From NCBI GenBank assembly GCA_017410375.1, contig JAFQQW010000023.1:1-62538 (forward strand): 62,538 nucleotides of DNA, given 5' to 3'. The position numbers were made by a program, and so were the translations under genes. This document shows positions 35,443 through 43,432 of the stretch, one piece after another. Position 1 is the first letter of the stretch. Each line of letters starts with the position of its first letter. Below the pieces are notes generated by a model. That model ran no database searches and was not told the DNA's origin. It saw only the letters and a program-made list of their open reading frames with translations. The stretch is from Clostridia bacterium. GTDB lineage: Bacteria; Bacillota; Clostridia; RGIG6154.

Positions 35443-35565
35443 TTAGTATTTATTGTTATTGTCTTTCTTCTGCTGATTGCTCTGGGGTGCGTTGTTTTGC
35501 TTCTGCTGATTGTTTTGCTTGTTTTGCTGCTTCTGCTGATTGTTTTTCTGATTCTTTTCGTTCAT
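35443..35565 (-). CDS. 40-residue Gln/Asn/Lys-rich protein
   Basis: ATG 35565 has GGGAGG 9 nt upstream (35580-35575) and the frame ends at TAA (35443) next to a strong terminator, so it has all marks of a real gene although very short. Composition is almost only Gln, Asn and Lys, starting MNEKNQKNNQQKQQNKQNNQ and ending KKDNNNKY, with no hydrophobic core, Cys or signal. It is likely disordered. Low-complexity Q/N-rich small basic proteins occur among gamma-type small acid-soluble spore proteins, so a spore amino-acid reserve is one possibility; no homology is demonstrated. Confidence 0.65.
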   Translation of the reverse strand: MNEKNQKNNQQKQQNKQNNQQKQNNAPQSNQQKKDNNNKY

Positions 35566-35642
35566 AATAAAAAGCCTCCCAAAATGTGATTTACCGTATT
35601 GGCATCTCTATTTTGTGCAGGCTTTTTGTTTTTATGCATTTT

Positions 35643-36803
35643 TTAAATATTATCAATTTTAATATGTACGTTATACCGGTTGTCATAGCTTAAAACGGCA
35701 TTGCGCAAATGCTCCGCCAAAGCTTTCTGATGTTCCGGCTTGTAATCGCAGGGTACAACCAAATCGAACAGCAGATTCCGGCTGTTTTCTCCTAAAGTTA
35801 CACGCAGGTCGTGGAAGGAGAGGGAAGAATCCAGTTTTTTTACTTCTTCTGCCACAAAGTTGCGGAGAGCATTCACCGTTTCATCATCATAAGAAATGGG
35901 ATCCATATGAATCACAATGTGAATGCCCATCTGTGTTAAAATCAGGTTTTCCAGGTCATCAATGGTTTCGTGAATGGCAACCACATCAATGTTGTCGGGT
36001 ACTTCTGCATGTACCGAAGCCATAATTCTGCCCGGACCGTAGTCGTGAATGATTAAATCATGCATGCCTGTGATGCCTTCTGCATTTAAGATGTAGCCGG
36101 CAATCTGATTAACCGTTTCCTCCGAAGCGGGCTTGCCCAGCAAAATGCCAATGGTGTCCTTTGCCAGTCCGTAACCGCCGTACATAATAAACAGCGACAC
36201 TAAAATGCCCATAATACCGTCTATAGGAAGAGCGGTAAACCCTGCACAAAGGGCAGAGAGAATGGTGGCAAGGGTCGCGATGCAGTCGTTCAAGCTGTCC
36301 TTTGCGGTGGCAAGCAGAACGGTTGAGTTGATTTTTTTGCCGATATAGCGGTTATACAAAAACATCCAGCCCTTTACGGCAATGGCAAAAAGCAAAAGCG
36401 CAGCCTGAACCGGATTTAAAGATACCGGGGATGGGGTTAAAATTTTCTGACCGGAGGATTTTAAAAGTTCAAAACCGACTAATATAATTAAAAAGGAAAC
36501 AATGAGCGAAGAAACGTACTCGATTCTACCATGACCGAAGGGATGTTCTTTATCGGGCAGACGGTTGCTCATTTTCGCGCCTACAATGGAAACGGCGGAT
36601 GAACCGCAGTCGGACAGATTGTTAAAGGCGTCTGCCAAAATCGCCATACTTCCGCTGATAAAACCGATTATAAGCTTTGTGGCAAACAGCAAAAGGTTGC
36701 ACAAAATGCCCACAATACCCGAAAGCACACTGTATTGCTCCCGCACCTTTTTATTTTGTATCTGCTCGTAGTCTTTTATAAACAAACGAATTAAAAACTG
36801 CAT
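35643..36803 (-). CDS. Cation diffusion facilitator family metal efflux transporter
   Basis: 386 residues. Six transmembrane helices at ~25-210 include the metal-site motif ADAFNNLSDCGSS (DxxxD form) and HPFGHGRIEYVSSL. The second site ATAKDSLNDCIATLATI corresponds to the TMD5 HxxxD site with Asp replacing His, as in manganese/iron-type CDFs. A cytoplasmic domain of ~170 residues follows (MASVHAEVPDNIDVVAIHETIDDLE), extended beyond the ~90 usual for the family by a second ferredoxin-like part. It likely exports Zn, Mn or Fe in exchange for protons. ATG 36803 follows AAAGGA. Confidence 0.9.
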   Translation of the reverse strand: MQFLIRLFIKDYEQIQNKKVREQYSVLSGIVGILCNLLLFATKLIIGFISGSMAILADAFNNLSDCGSSAVSIVGAKMSNRLPDKEHPFGHGRIEYVSSLIVSFLIILVGFELLKSSGQKILTPSPVSLNPVQAALLLFAIAVKGWMFLYNRYIGKKINSTVLLATAKDSLNDCIATLATILSALCAGFTALPIDGIMGILVSLFIMYGGYGLAKDTIGILLGKPASEETVNQIAGYILNAEGITGMHDLIIHDYGPGRIMASVHAEVPDNIDVVAIHETIDDLENLILTQMGIHIVIHMDPISYDDETVNALRNFVAEEVKKLDSSLSFHDLRVTLGENSRNLLFDLVVPCDYKPEHQKALAEHLRNAVLSYDNRYNVHIKIDNI

Positions 36804-37106
36804 GAAATAAATCCTTTCTTTTTGTAGTTCTTATATTTTACCATTTATTTTATGAAAAAGCAAGGGGATATATGTGCGTAAAGCGTTATTATATAGGAAG
36901 AAACTGCTTTTTTCTAAAAAAACAAAAAATTTTTTAAAAAAGACTTGATTTTTGAAAAAAACTGTGATATACTATTGCCAAGACTGGGAATAGGTCTTTT
37001 TTTCTTGCGCTTTTTTAGAAAAACCTATTGACAAGGCAAAAAACTTGCGATATAATATAAGGTACTCGAATTGCGTAGGATATGAATAATTTGGAGGTAT
37101 AAGATT
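36804..37106 (+). promoter_or_regulatory. Control region of the rpmG-secE-nusG operon
   Basis: No gene is seen. Two promoters point rightwards: TTGATT 36946-36951 with TATACT 36968-36973 (16-nt spacer) and the consensus TTGACA 37028-37033 with TATAAT 37051-37056 (17-nt spacer). The remainder (36804-36940) is AT-rich and shows no recognisable element. Confidence 0.8.
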
Positions 37107-37256
37107 ATGCGTACAAAAATTACATTGGCTTGCACAGAATGCAAACAGAGAAACTATGACACCATGAAGAACAAGAAGAACACACCCGACAGACTGGAAA
37201 TCAGCAAATATTGCCGTTTCTGCAAAAAGCATACGGCACACAAAGAAACAAAATAA
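37107..37256 (+). CDS. rpmG: 50S ribosomal protein L33
   Basis: 49 residues, translated from ATG 37107 behind [24 protein letters not shown] and YCRFCKKHT give the two CxxC zinc-ribbon pairs of the zinc-binding (C+) L33 form; there is no sign here of the zinc-free paralogue. The order rpmG-secE-nusG-rplK is the standard arrangement in Bacillota. Confidence 0.97.
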   Translation: MRTKITLACTECKQRNYDTMKNKKNTPDRLEISKYCRFCKKHTAHKETK

Positions 37257-37284
37257 TTGTTTTTGGGAAAGGTAGGAAGGCGTA

Positions 37285-37488
37285 ATGGCTGAAAATAAAA
37301 CTAAGAAACTTAAGGTTAAAGATTTCTTTAAAGGCGTAAAGAGCGAATTTAAGAAAATCGTTTGGCCGTCTTTCCACACAGTTGTAAATAACACCGGCGT
37401 TGTAATCGCTGTATCTGTTATTATCGGCGTTGTTGTATTTTTACTGGACCTGGGCTTCGGTGCAGGTGTAAGAGCACTTTTGGGCTAA
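37285..37488 (+). CDS. secE: Preprotein translocase subunit SecE
   Basis: 67 residues: an amphipathic basic N-terminal helix (KLKVKDFFKGVKSEFKKIVWPSF), with the SEFKKIVWP motif diagnostic of SecE, and one transmembrane helix (TGVVIAVSVIIGVVVFLLDLGF). It clamps SecY in the translocon. Single-helix length is normal for Bacillota. It lies 28 nt after rpmG. Confidence 0.97.
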   Translation: MAENKTKKLKVKDFFKGVKSEFKKIVWPSFHTVVNNTGVVIAVSVIIGVVVFLLDLGFGAGVRALLG

Positions 37489-37538
37489 TTAAAATTCTCA
37501 AATCTGTTTTTTAACCAAAAAGGACAAGGAGGAGAAAT

Positions 37539-38063
37539 ATGGCTCAGGAGGCAAAATGGTATGTTGTGCACACCTATTCCGGCTACGAGAATAAGGTAAA
37601 GGCAAACTTGGAAAAAACCATAGAAAACAATAACTTGCATCATATGTTTTTCGATATCCGTGTTCCCATGGAAGAAGTTGTTGAGATTAAGGATAACAAC
37701 GAAAAGAAATCCAGCATGCGAAAGCTTTTGCCCAGCTATGTGTTTATCCGTATGATTATGACGGATTTCAGTTGGTACATTGTCCGCAACACCCGCGGTG
37801 TAACAGGCTTCGTAGGTCCGGGATCCAAACCCGTACCGCTGACCGATGCCGAAATCGACCGTCTGGAGCTGGAAGAAAAGACCATCAATCTCAACTACGC
37901 AGTGGGCGACAACGTAAAGCTTGTTTGCGAATCCTTTGAGGACAGCGTAGGTATCGTTGAAGAAATTGATCTGGAAAGAGAAAAGGTTCGTGTATCCGTA
38001 TTTATCATGGGTCGCGAAACACCGGTTGAACTGAACTTAAATCAGGTTGAACCGCTTGACTAA
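37539..38063 (+). CDS. nusG: Transcription elongation factor NusG
   Basis: 174 residues. The NGN domain (KWYVVHTYSGYENKVKANLE; LPSYVFIRMIMTDFSWYIVRNTRGVTGFVG) binds the RNA polymerase clamp and the C-terminal KOW domain (VKLVCESFEDSVGIVEEIDLEREKVRVSV) contacts ribosomal S10 or Rho. It starts behind AAGGAGGAG and is in the usual place between secE and rplK. Confidence 0.97.
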   Translation: MAQEAKWYVVHTYSGYENKVKANLEKTIENNNLHHMFFDIRVPMEEVVEIKDNNEKKSSMRKLLPSYVFIRMIMTDFSWYIVRNTRGVTGFVGPGSKPVPLTDAEIDRLELEEKTINLNYAVGDNVKLVCESFEDSVGIVEEIDLEREKVRVSVFIMGRETPVELNLNQVEPLD

Positions 38064-38104
38064 ACGTAGTATATACTGCCCGTTTGGGTTCTGTATATAA
38101 ATTA

Positions 38105-38134
38105 GTGGGAGGGCAAAAACCCGCTAAATACCAC
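38105..38134 (+). promoter_or_regulatory. Hairpin upstream of rplK, candidate L1-binding leader
   Basis: GTGGGAGGG at 38105 folds back on ACCAC ending at 38134, with an inner GGG/CCC stem. A closely similar GTGGGAGG...ACCAC element precedes rplA. Ribosomal protein L1 represses the L11-L1 operon by binding its leader in other bacteria, so this is a candidate site. Confidence 0.5.
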
Positions 38135-38158
38135 ATTTGAAGGAGGTGCTTGGTAACC

Positions 38159-38584
38159 ATGGCACAGAAAGTAACAGGTTACATTAAACTGCAAATTCCC
38201 GCAGGTAAAGCAACACCGGCTCCCCCGGTAGGTCCTGCATTGGGTGCGCAGGGCGTAAACATCGTTCAATTCACAAAAGAATTCAACGAAAGAACAGCAA
38301 AGGATATGGGTCTGATTATCCCGGTAGTTATCACCGTATATGCAGACAAATCCTTCAGCTTCGTAACAAAAACACCGCCGGCAGCAGTTCTTTTAAAGAA
38401 AGCTTGCAAAATCGAAAGCGGTTCCGGTGTTCCGAACAAAACAAAGGTTGCAACTGTTTCTAAGGAAGCATTAAAAGAAATCGCAACCACTAAGATGCCT
38501 GACCTTAACGCTGCATCTGTTGAAGCTGCTATGAGCATGATCGCAGGTACTGCAAGAAGCATGGGTATCACCGTAGAAGAATAA
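38159..38584 (+). CDS. rplK: 50S ribosomal protein L11
   Basis: 141 residues, the normal length, from ATG 38159 with AAGGAGGTG 10 nt upstream. [34 protein letters not shown] is the conserved N-terminal domain and the C-terminal rRNA-binding domain ends [16 protein letters not shown]. It forms the GTPase-associated centre with L10/L12 encoded downstream. Confidence 0.98.
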   Translation: MAQKVTGYIKLQIPAGKATPAPPVGPALGAQGVNIVQFTKEFNERTAKDMGLIIPVVITVYADKSFSFVTKTPPAAVLLKKACKIESGSGVPNKTKVATVSKEALKEIATTKMPDLNAASVEAAMSMIAGTARSMGITVEE

Positions 38585-38598
38585 TAGTTTTGGAAAAT

Positions 38599-38631
38599 GT
38601 GGGAGGCTTTTAAGATAAGCCGTGGAACCAC
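38599..38631 (+). promoter_or_regulatory. Hairpin upstream of rplA, second L1-site candidate
   Basis: GTGGGAGGCTTT at 38599 with inner stem GGCTT/AAGCC and closing ACCAC at 38627-38631, directly before the rplA ribosome site. It mirrors the element before rplK. Confidence 0.5.
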
Positions 38632-38648
38632 TAAGGAGGATTAGAATC

Positions 38649-39344
38649 GTGAAAAGAGGTAAGAAATATTTAGAAGGCGCTAAACTCATCGACCGTACCA
38701 CTTTATATGATGCGGCAGATGCTTTAGATTTAGTTTGCCAGGCTGCAAAGGCTAAATTCGACGAAACCGTTGAATGTCATATCCGTTTGGGTGTTGACTC
38801 CAGACATGCTGACCAGCAGGTTAGAGGTGCTGTAGTACTTCCCCACGGTACAGGTAAAGTTGCAAGAGTTTTGGTATTCGCTAAGGGCGATAAGATTGAC
38901 GCTGCACAGGCTGCAGGCGCTGATTTCGTAGGCGGCGAAGAACTCGTTGCAAAAATCCAGGGCGAAAACTGGTTTGATTATGATGTAGTTGTTGCAACCC
39001 CCGACATGATGGGCGTTGTAGGTCGTTTGGGTAAGGTTTTAGGTCCTAAGGGCTTGATGCCGTCTCCGAAGGCTGGCACCGTAACCATGGACGTTGCAAA
39101 AGCAGTATCCGAAATCAAATCCGGTAAGATTGAATATAAGTTGGACAAAACCAACATCATTCACTGCCCCATCGGTAAAGTTTCCTTTGGTAAGGAAAAG
39201 CTGGAAGAAAACTTCATGACCTTGGCTAAGGCTGTTGTAAAAGCAAAGCCGGCTGCTGCAAAAGGTACCTACATGAAGAGCGTTGTAGTAACTTCTACAA
39301 TGGGTCCTTCCGCAAGAGTAAATACCGCAAAATTAACAGACTAA
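38649..39344 (+). CDS. rplA: 50S ribosomal protein L1
   Basis: 231 residues. The start is GTG at 38649, chosen because AAGGAGG lies 9 nt upstream and the protein then begins [15 protein letters not shown] as in the family; the longer frame upstream has no ribosome site. [29 protein letters not shown] and [18 protein letters not shown] are the hallmark motifs. L1 forms the L1 stalk and is the probable autogenous repressor of rplK-rplA. Confidence 0.97.
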   Translation: MKRGKKYLEGAKLIDRTTLYDAADALDLVCQAAKAKFDETVECHIRLGVDSRHADQQVRGAVVLPHGTGKVARVLVFAKGDKIDAAQAAGADFVGGEELVAKIQGENWFDYDVVVATPDMMGVVGRLGKVLGPKGLMPSPKAGTVTMDVAKAVSEIKSGKIEYKLDKTNIIHCPIGKVSFGKEKLEENFMTLAKAVVKAKPAAAKGTYMKSVVVTSTMGPSARVNTAKLTD

Positions 39345-39352
39345 TTTTAGGG

Positions 39353-39381
39353 TTGACAAACCGTAAAATATCTGTTATAAT
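39353..39381 (+). promoter_or_regulatory. Promoter of rplJL
   Basis: TTGACA at 39353-39358 and TATAAT at 39376-39381 with a 17-nt spacer, immediately after rplA. Confidence 0.88.
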
Positions 39382-39389
39382 ATCCCTGT

Positions 39390-39538
39390 TGCAAGAAATT
39401 GCAATATCCGCAGACAGCAGGTGCCGTAAGGCGTAAAGAGAAAATGCCTGCCGAGGAAATACCCTTTTGTATGGAGAGAAAAATTTTCTTTATGCAAGCT
39501 TAAAGGTTTTCCGGTGCGGACGGAAAACCTTTTTTAGT
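39390..39538 (+). promoter_or_regulatory. Ribosomal L10 leader RNA with attenuator
   Basis: The conserved core CAGACAGCAGGTGCC ... TGCCTGCCGAGG of the L10 leader family lies at about 39410-39456, where L10 (as L10-L12 complex) binds its own mRNA. It is followed by a rho-independent hairpin (AAAGGTTTTCCG 39502-39513 with CGGAAAACCTTTT 39521-39533), so excess L10 would be expected to promote termination before rplJ. Confidence 0.88.
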
Positions 39539-39561
39539 CTACTAAATGTGAGGTGAAAAGA

Positions 39562-40071
39562 ATGCCCAGCGAAAAAGTTTTAAAACAAAAGCAAGATATC
39601 GTTGCAGCTTTAGCTGAAAAAATGCAAGGCGCTGCAGCCGGTGTATTCGTTTCCTACAGCGGACTTACCGTTGAAAAGGATACCGAGCTTCGTAACAACT
39701 TGCGTGCAGCAGGCGTTGAGTACAGCGTTGTGAAAAACACCCTGACCCGTCGTGCAGCACAGTCTATCGGTTACACCGAATTCGACGAAATCTTGAACGG
39801 CACAACCGCACTTGCAATTCACACAAGTGACGTTGTTGCTCCCGCAAAGGTTATTGCCGACTTCATCAACAAGTACAAGGATGAATCGGGATTGACCATC
39901 AAAGCCGGCTTTATGGACGGCAAAGCATGCGGCGTTGACGAAGTACAGGCTTTGGCAAAAATTCCGTCCAAAGATACCTTGTATGCAATGCTCGCAGGTG
40001 GCTTAAATGCTACCATTGCAGGTCTGGCACGTGCAATCCAGGCTGTTGCAGATCAGAAAGAATCTGCGTAA
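39562..40071 (+). CDS. rplJ: 50S ribosomal protein L10
   Basis: 169 residues from ATG 39562 (GTGAGGTG upstream; the GTG at 39553 is part of that site). Conserved features are VSYSGLTVEKDTELRNNLRAAGVEYSVVKNTLTRRA and the C-terminal helix that binds L7/L12 dimers. It follows the L10 leader, which it probably regulates. Confidence 0.97.
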   Translation: MPSEKVLKQKQDIVAALAEKMQGAAAGVFVSYSGLTVEKDTELRNNLRAAGVEYSVVKNTLTRRAAQSIGYTEFDEILNGTTALAIHTSDVVAPAKVIADFINKYKDESGLTIKAGFMDGKACGVDEVQALAKIPSKDTLYAMLAGGLNATIAGLARAIQAVADQKESA

Positions 40072-40114
40072 TTTAAATTTAAAAACAATTTTTCAAATTT
40101 AGGAGGAAAAGAAA

Positions 40115-40489
40115 ATGAGTGAAAAGATCACTGCTATGATTGAAGAAATCAAAACCCTGACTGTTTTAGAATTGTCTGAATTGGTAAAAGCTATTGAAGA
40201 AGAATTTGGTGTTTCCGCTGCTGCTCCCGTTGCAGTTGTTGGTGCTGCTGCACCCGGCGCTGCTGCTGCAGAAGAAAAATCCGACTTCGACGTTGTACTT
40301 GCTGAAGCAGGTGCTGAAAAGATTAAGGTTATCAAAGTTGTTCGTGAACTCACCGGCCTCGGCTTGAAGGAAGCTAAAGACCTCGTTGACGGCGCTCCCA
40401 AGACCTTGAAAGAAGCAGTAGCAAAAGACGCTGCTGAAGAAATGAAAGCTAAACTTGAAGAAGTTGGCGCTAAGGTTGAATTGAAATAA
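40115..40489 (+). CDS. rplL: 50S ribosomal protein L7/L12
   Basis: 124 residues. The N-terminal dimerisation part ([19 protein letters not shown]), Ala-rich hinge ([20 protein letters not shown]) and C-terminal factor-binding domain ([32 protein letters not shown]) are all present. It is followed by the operon terminator. Confidence 0.98.
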   Translation: MSEKITAMIEEIKTLTVLELSELVKAIEEEFGVSAAAPVAVVGAAAPGAAAAEEKSDFDVVLAEAGAEKIKVIKVVRELTGLGLKEAKDLVDGAPKTLKEAVAKDAAEEMKAKLEEVGAKVELK

Positions 40490-40507
40490 TTTCAGCTTAA
40501 ATAATTT

Positions 40508-40538
40508 AAAGGGCTAAACGAAGGTTTAGCCCTTTTTT
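40508..40538 (+). terminator. Terminator of rplJL
   Basis: AAAGGGCTAAAC (40508-40519), loop GAAG, GTTTAGCCCTTT (40524-40535) and T-run. Confidence 0.93.
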
Positions 40539-40559
40539 ACAAAAAAAGGAGTATTTTCC

Positions 40560-41501
40560 ATGAAAAAAAGAGTATTTGGTCTTATTTTGGCGGTTGTGTT
40601 GCTGGTTTCAGCGCTGCCTGCCTTCGCACAAACCTATAATCTGCAGGACTTAGGTGTTTCGTATGACCTGCCTGACACCTGGAAGCAGGTTTCGGGCGAG
40701 GGTGCAATGTTTACCTATCAGCATCAGAATAATCCAAGTGAAGTAATCTCCATTACGGTCGGAGACATGCCGGGCATGACAGATGTTTCGCAGTATCCAA
40801 AAGACCAATTAGAGGGTTTATGTGCGGAGCTTCTGAGCGATAATGCCATTGCACAGCGCTATGCACAGGCGATGGGCATGAATATCTATGTGCAGGAGGA
40901 CGAGGTTTCCAAACAATACGCACACTGGAATACCAACAATTTCTATACCTACGAAAAGTTTTTCTATATCTGGACAGACGGTGTAGAAAAAATCAAGCTG
41001 TATCACGGTGTATTTATTGCCATTGCAAACGAAAAAATGTATGTGTTTGAATACAGACATAATAACACCGGCATCCACAGTGCGGATTTTTCAGCATTTA
41101 TCAAGAGCCTGCAGTTTGCGGATACCACCATTAAAATTTATATCAACAATCAGCAGATTTTCCCGGACAGCAATCCGGTGCTTGTAAATGACAGAACCTT
41201 AGTGCCTATCCGTGCGGTGGCAGAAGCGATGGGTTATACTGTAAACTGGTATGAGGAACAGCAGTTGGTGGAACTGGTTTCCCCAAAAAACGGCAATGTA
41301 TTAATTTTCGGCATTGATAAATCCAATTACGCAAGAGGTCATGTGAATGCCGCACCGGAGGCGTATACCTTTTCTATGCTGGATGTGCCGGCGCAGATTA
41401 TCGGCTCCCGTACCTACCTGCCCCTGCGTGCAGTAGCGGAAGGCATGGACGCGGTTGTGCGTTGGGACGGTACAACCAATTCTGTACATATTACATATTA
41501 A
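40560..41501 (+). CDS. Secreted stalk-domain protein
   Basis: 313 residues with signal peptide (FGLILAVVLLVSALPAFAQ). Residues ~25-190 form an alpha/beta domain (VSYDLPDTWKQVSGEGAMFTY) reminiscent of PsbP/DUF1795-like lipoprotein domains. Residues ~195-313 are a complete two-part stalk domain (LVPIRAVAEAMGYTVNWYEE; YLPLRAVAEGMDAVVRWDGTTNSVHIT). Placed between the rplL terminator and its own terminator; AAAAAGGAG provides the ribosome site. Function unknown, probably wall- or polymer-associated. Confidence 0.83.
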   Translation: MKKRVFGLILAVVLLVSALPAFAQTYNLQDLGVSYDLPDTWKQVSGEGAMFTYQHQNNPSEVISITVGDMPGMTDVSQYPKDQLEGLCAELLSDNAIAQRYAQAMGMNIYVQEDEVSKQYAHWNTNNFYTYEKFFYIWTDGVEKIKLYHGVFIAIANEKMYVFEYRHNNTGIHSADFSAFIKSLQFADTTIKIYINNQQIFPDSNPVLVNDRTLVPIRAVAEAMGYTVNWYEEQQLVELVSPKNGNVLIFGIDKSNYARGHVNAAPEAYTFSMLDVPAQIIGSRTYLPLRAVAEGMDAVVRWDGTTNSVHITY

Positions 41502-41506
41502 TGCAG

Positions 41507-41538
41507 AAAGATTGCGATGAAAATCGCAATCTTTTTTT
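41507..41538 (+). terminator. Terminator of the stalk protein gene
   Basis: AAAGATTGCGAT (41507-41518), loop of four, ATCGCAATCTTT (41523-41534) and T-run. Confidence 0.92.
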
Positions 41539-41565
41539 AAATTATAAAAAAATTTAAAAAAAGGG

Positions 41566-41594
41566 TTGACTTTTTTGTTGAGTTGGTTTATATT
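41566..41594 (+). promoter_or_regulatory. Promoter of the ABC exporter pair
   Basis: TTGACT at 41566-41571 and TATATT at 41589-41594 with a 17-nt spacer. Confidence 0.7.
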
Positions 41595-41629
41595 GGAGTT
41601 GATTTTAAAAACGATTGGGGATGAATTGC

Positions 41630-43432
41630 ATGGAAGCCATAAAATGGTTATGCAAGTTTTTAAAAGGACACTGGGGAAAGATTATTTTTTCGGCTGTAAT
41701 CATTTTTCTGCATGTTGTAGCGGTTTTTGTTACACCCTACATCAGCGGTTACCTGGTTGACTCTATTGTCTCGGGCGATATGTTTACCGGCAACACAAAA
41801 AAGATTCTCACCACGGCCATTGCCCTTTTAATCGGCGGCTCATTGGTGCGTCAGATTACCTGGTACATTCGATGCCTGCTGATGGAATGGACGGCACAGA
41901 CGGTGGTTATGAACATCCGCGGTGCGTTGTTTGAACGTCTGCAAAAGTTGGACTTCGGCTTTTTCAGCAGTAACCGGACCGGTGATTTAATGGCGCGCAT
42001 GACAGGCGATATGGATGCAATCCGTTTGGTTATTTCCAGTACCATTCCGTGCTTATTGCAACAAGTTTTGGTTTTTGTGGTGGGTGTCGGCACCGTGTTT
42101 TTCGTAAGCCCGATTCTGGGCTGTTCTTTGATGCTTTTAGTGCCTTTGATTACCTTTCTGGTGTTCAAAATGGCAAAAACCAATAAGCCCATTTTTATCA
42201 ACATGCGTGAAGCTATGGCAAAGCTCAATTCCATGGTAGAAGAAAACATCAGCGGGAATCGCGTGGTAAAAGCATACAACAAGCAAAAAGAAGAAATTAA
42301 AAAATTTGACGAATTCAACAACGGCTACAGCAATGCGTTTTTGGATTTTGCAAAAAGCTATGCAAAATTCTATCCGCTTATTCATTTCCTTGTGGAAATG
42401 TTTACGGTGTTGGTTATTTTAGTGGGCGGTACGGTTGTTATTTTAGGCCATGCATCCATTGGTCAGCTCACCACTGTAAACGGTATTTTGTGGTGCATTA
42501 CAACACCTATTTTAACCCTGCCCGGTCAGATTAACCAGATGCAGCAGTTTTTTGCAAGCTCCATTAAAATCCGCAGCTTAAACGATGAGGAAGCGCAAAT
42601 TCAGGACAAAGCTGCCCTTGATATCCCCAAATTCGATGGCAAGGTTGCCTTTAAAAATGTTATTTTCTCCTTCGAAGACGGAGAAAGAGTGTTAAAATAC
42701 ATAAACTTCACCGCAAACCCCGGCGATACGGTTGCCATCATCGGTCCTACCGGCTCGGGTAAGACAGCACTTGTTAACCTGATTCCCCGATTTTACGATC
42801 CGCTAATGGGCTCGGTTTATATCGACGGCATCAATGTAAAGGATATTAAAATTTCGGCACTCCGTAAAAATATCGGTATTGCCATGCAGGACGTGTTCCT
42901 GTTTTCGGATACCATTAAGGAAAACATTGCCTACGGTACGCCGGGCGCAACCATGGACGATATTATCCGCGTAGCCAAGGCGGCAGACGCCCATGAATTT
43001 ATTTCCGCAATGCCGGACGGCTACGACACGGTCGTGGGCGAGCGCGGTGTGGGCTTGTCAGGCGGTCAGAAGCAGAGAATTGCCCTTGCCCGTGCCCTTT
43101 TACGGGATGCGTCTATCTTAATTTTAGACGATACCACCTCTGCCCTTGACATGGAAACCGAGCATTCCATTCAGGAAACTTTAAAGAAAAATTATAAGAA
43201 GATGACAACCTTTGTCATTGCACACCGTATTTCGTCGGTTAAAAATGCCGATTTGATTTTGGTGCTTTATAACGGGCGTATTATTGAATGGGGCAAGCAT
43301 GACGAGCTGGTGGCACAAAAGGGCTACTACAGCGCGGTTTGCGATACCCAGTACGGCAACATCAACGATACAGAATATGAGGGCGATACCACCTTCGATG
43401 ATTTCGTATTTACGAAGGGAGGTCTGAAATAA
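41630..43432 (+). CDS. ABC exporter half-transporter with degenerate ATP site
   Basis: 600 residues: six transmembrane helices (~1-310) and a nucleotide-binding domain with Walker A IGPTGSGKTALVNLI, signature LSGGQKQRIALARAL and Walker B ILILDDTTSALD. The residue after the Walker B Asp is Asp rather than the catalytic Glu, as in the TM287/BmrC-type subunit of heterodimeric exporters. ATG 41630 is preferred since GGGG lies 9 nt upstream; ATG 41621 has no room for a ribosome site. Its TAA overlaps the ATG of the partner gene by one base. Substrate unknown, possibly drugs, lipids or peptides. Confidence 0.92.
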   Translation: MEAIKWLCKFLKGHWGKIIFSAVIIFLHVVAVFVTPYISGYLVDSIVSGDMFTGNTKKILTTAIALLIGGSLVRQITWYIRCLLMEWTAQTVVMNIRGALFERLQKLDFGFFSSNRTGDLMARMTGDMDAIRLVISSTIPCLLQQVLVFVVGVGTVFFVSPILGCSLMLLVPLITFLVFKMAKTNKPIFINMREAMAKLNSMVEENISGNRVVKAYNKQKEEIKKFDEFNNGYSNAFLDFAKSYAKFYPLIHFLVEMFTVLVILVGGTVVILGHASIGQLTTVNGILWCITTPILTLPGQINQMQQFFASSIKIRSLNDEEAQIQDKAALDIPKFDGKVAFKNVIFSFEDGERVLKYINFTANPGDTVAIIGPTGSGKTALVNLIPRFYDPLMGSVYIDGINVKDIKISALRKNIGIAMQDVFLFSDTIKENIAYGTPGATMDDIIRVAKAADAHEFISAMPDGYDTVVGERGVGLSGGQKQRIALARALLRDASILILDDTTSALDMETEHSIQETLKKNYKKMTTFVIAHRISSVKNADLILVLYNGRIIEWGKHDELVAQKGYYSAVCDTQYGNINDTEYEGDTTFDDFVFTKGGLK

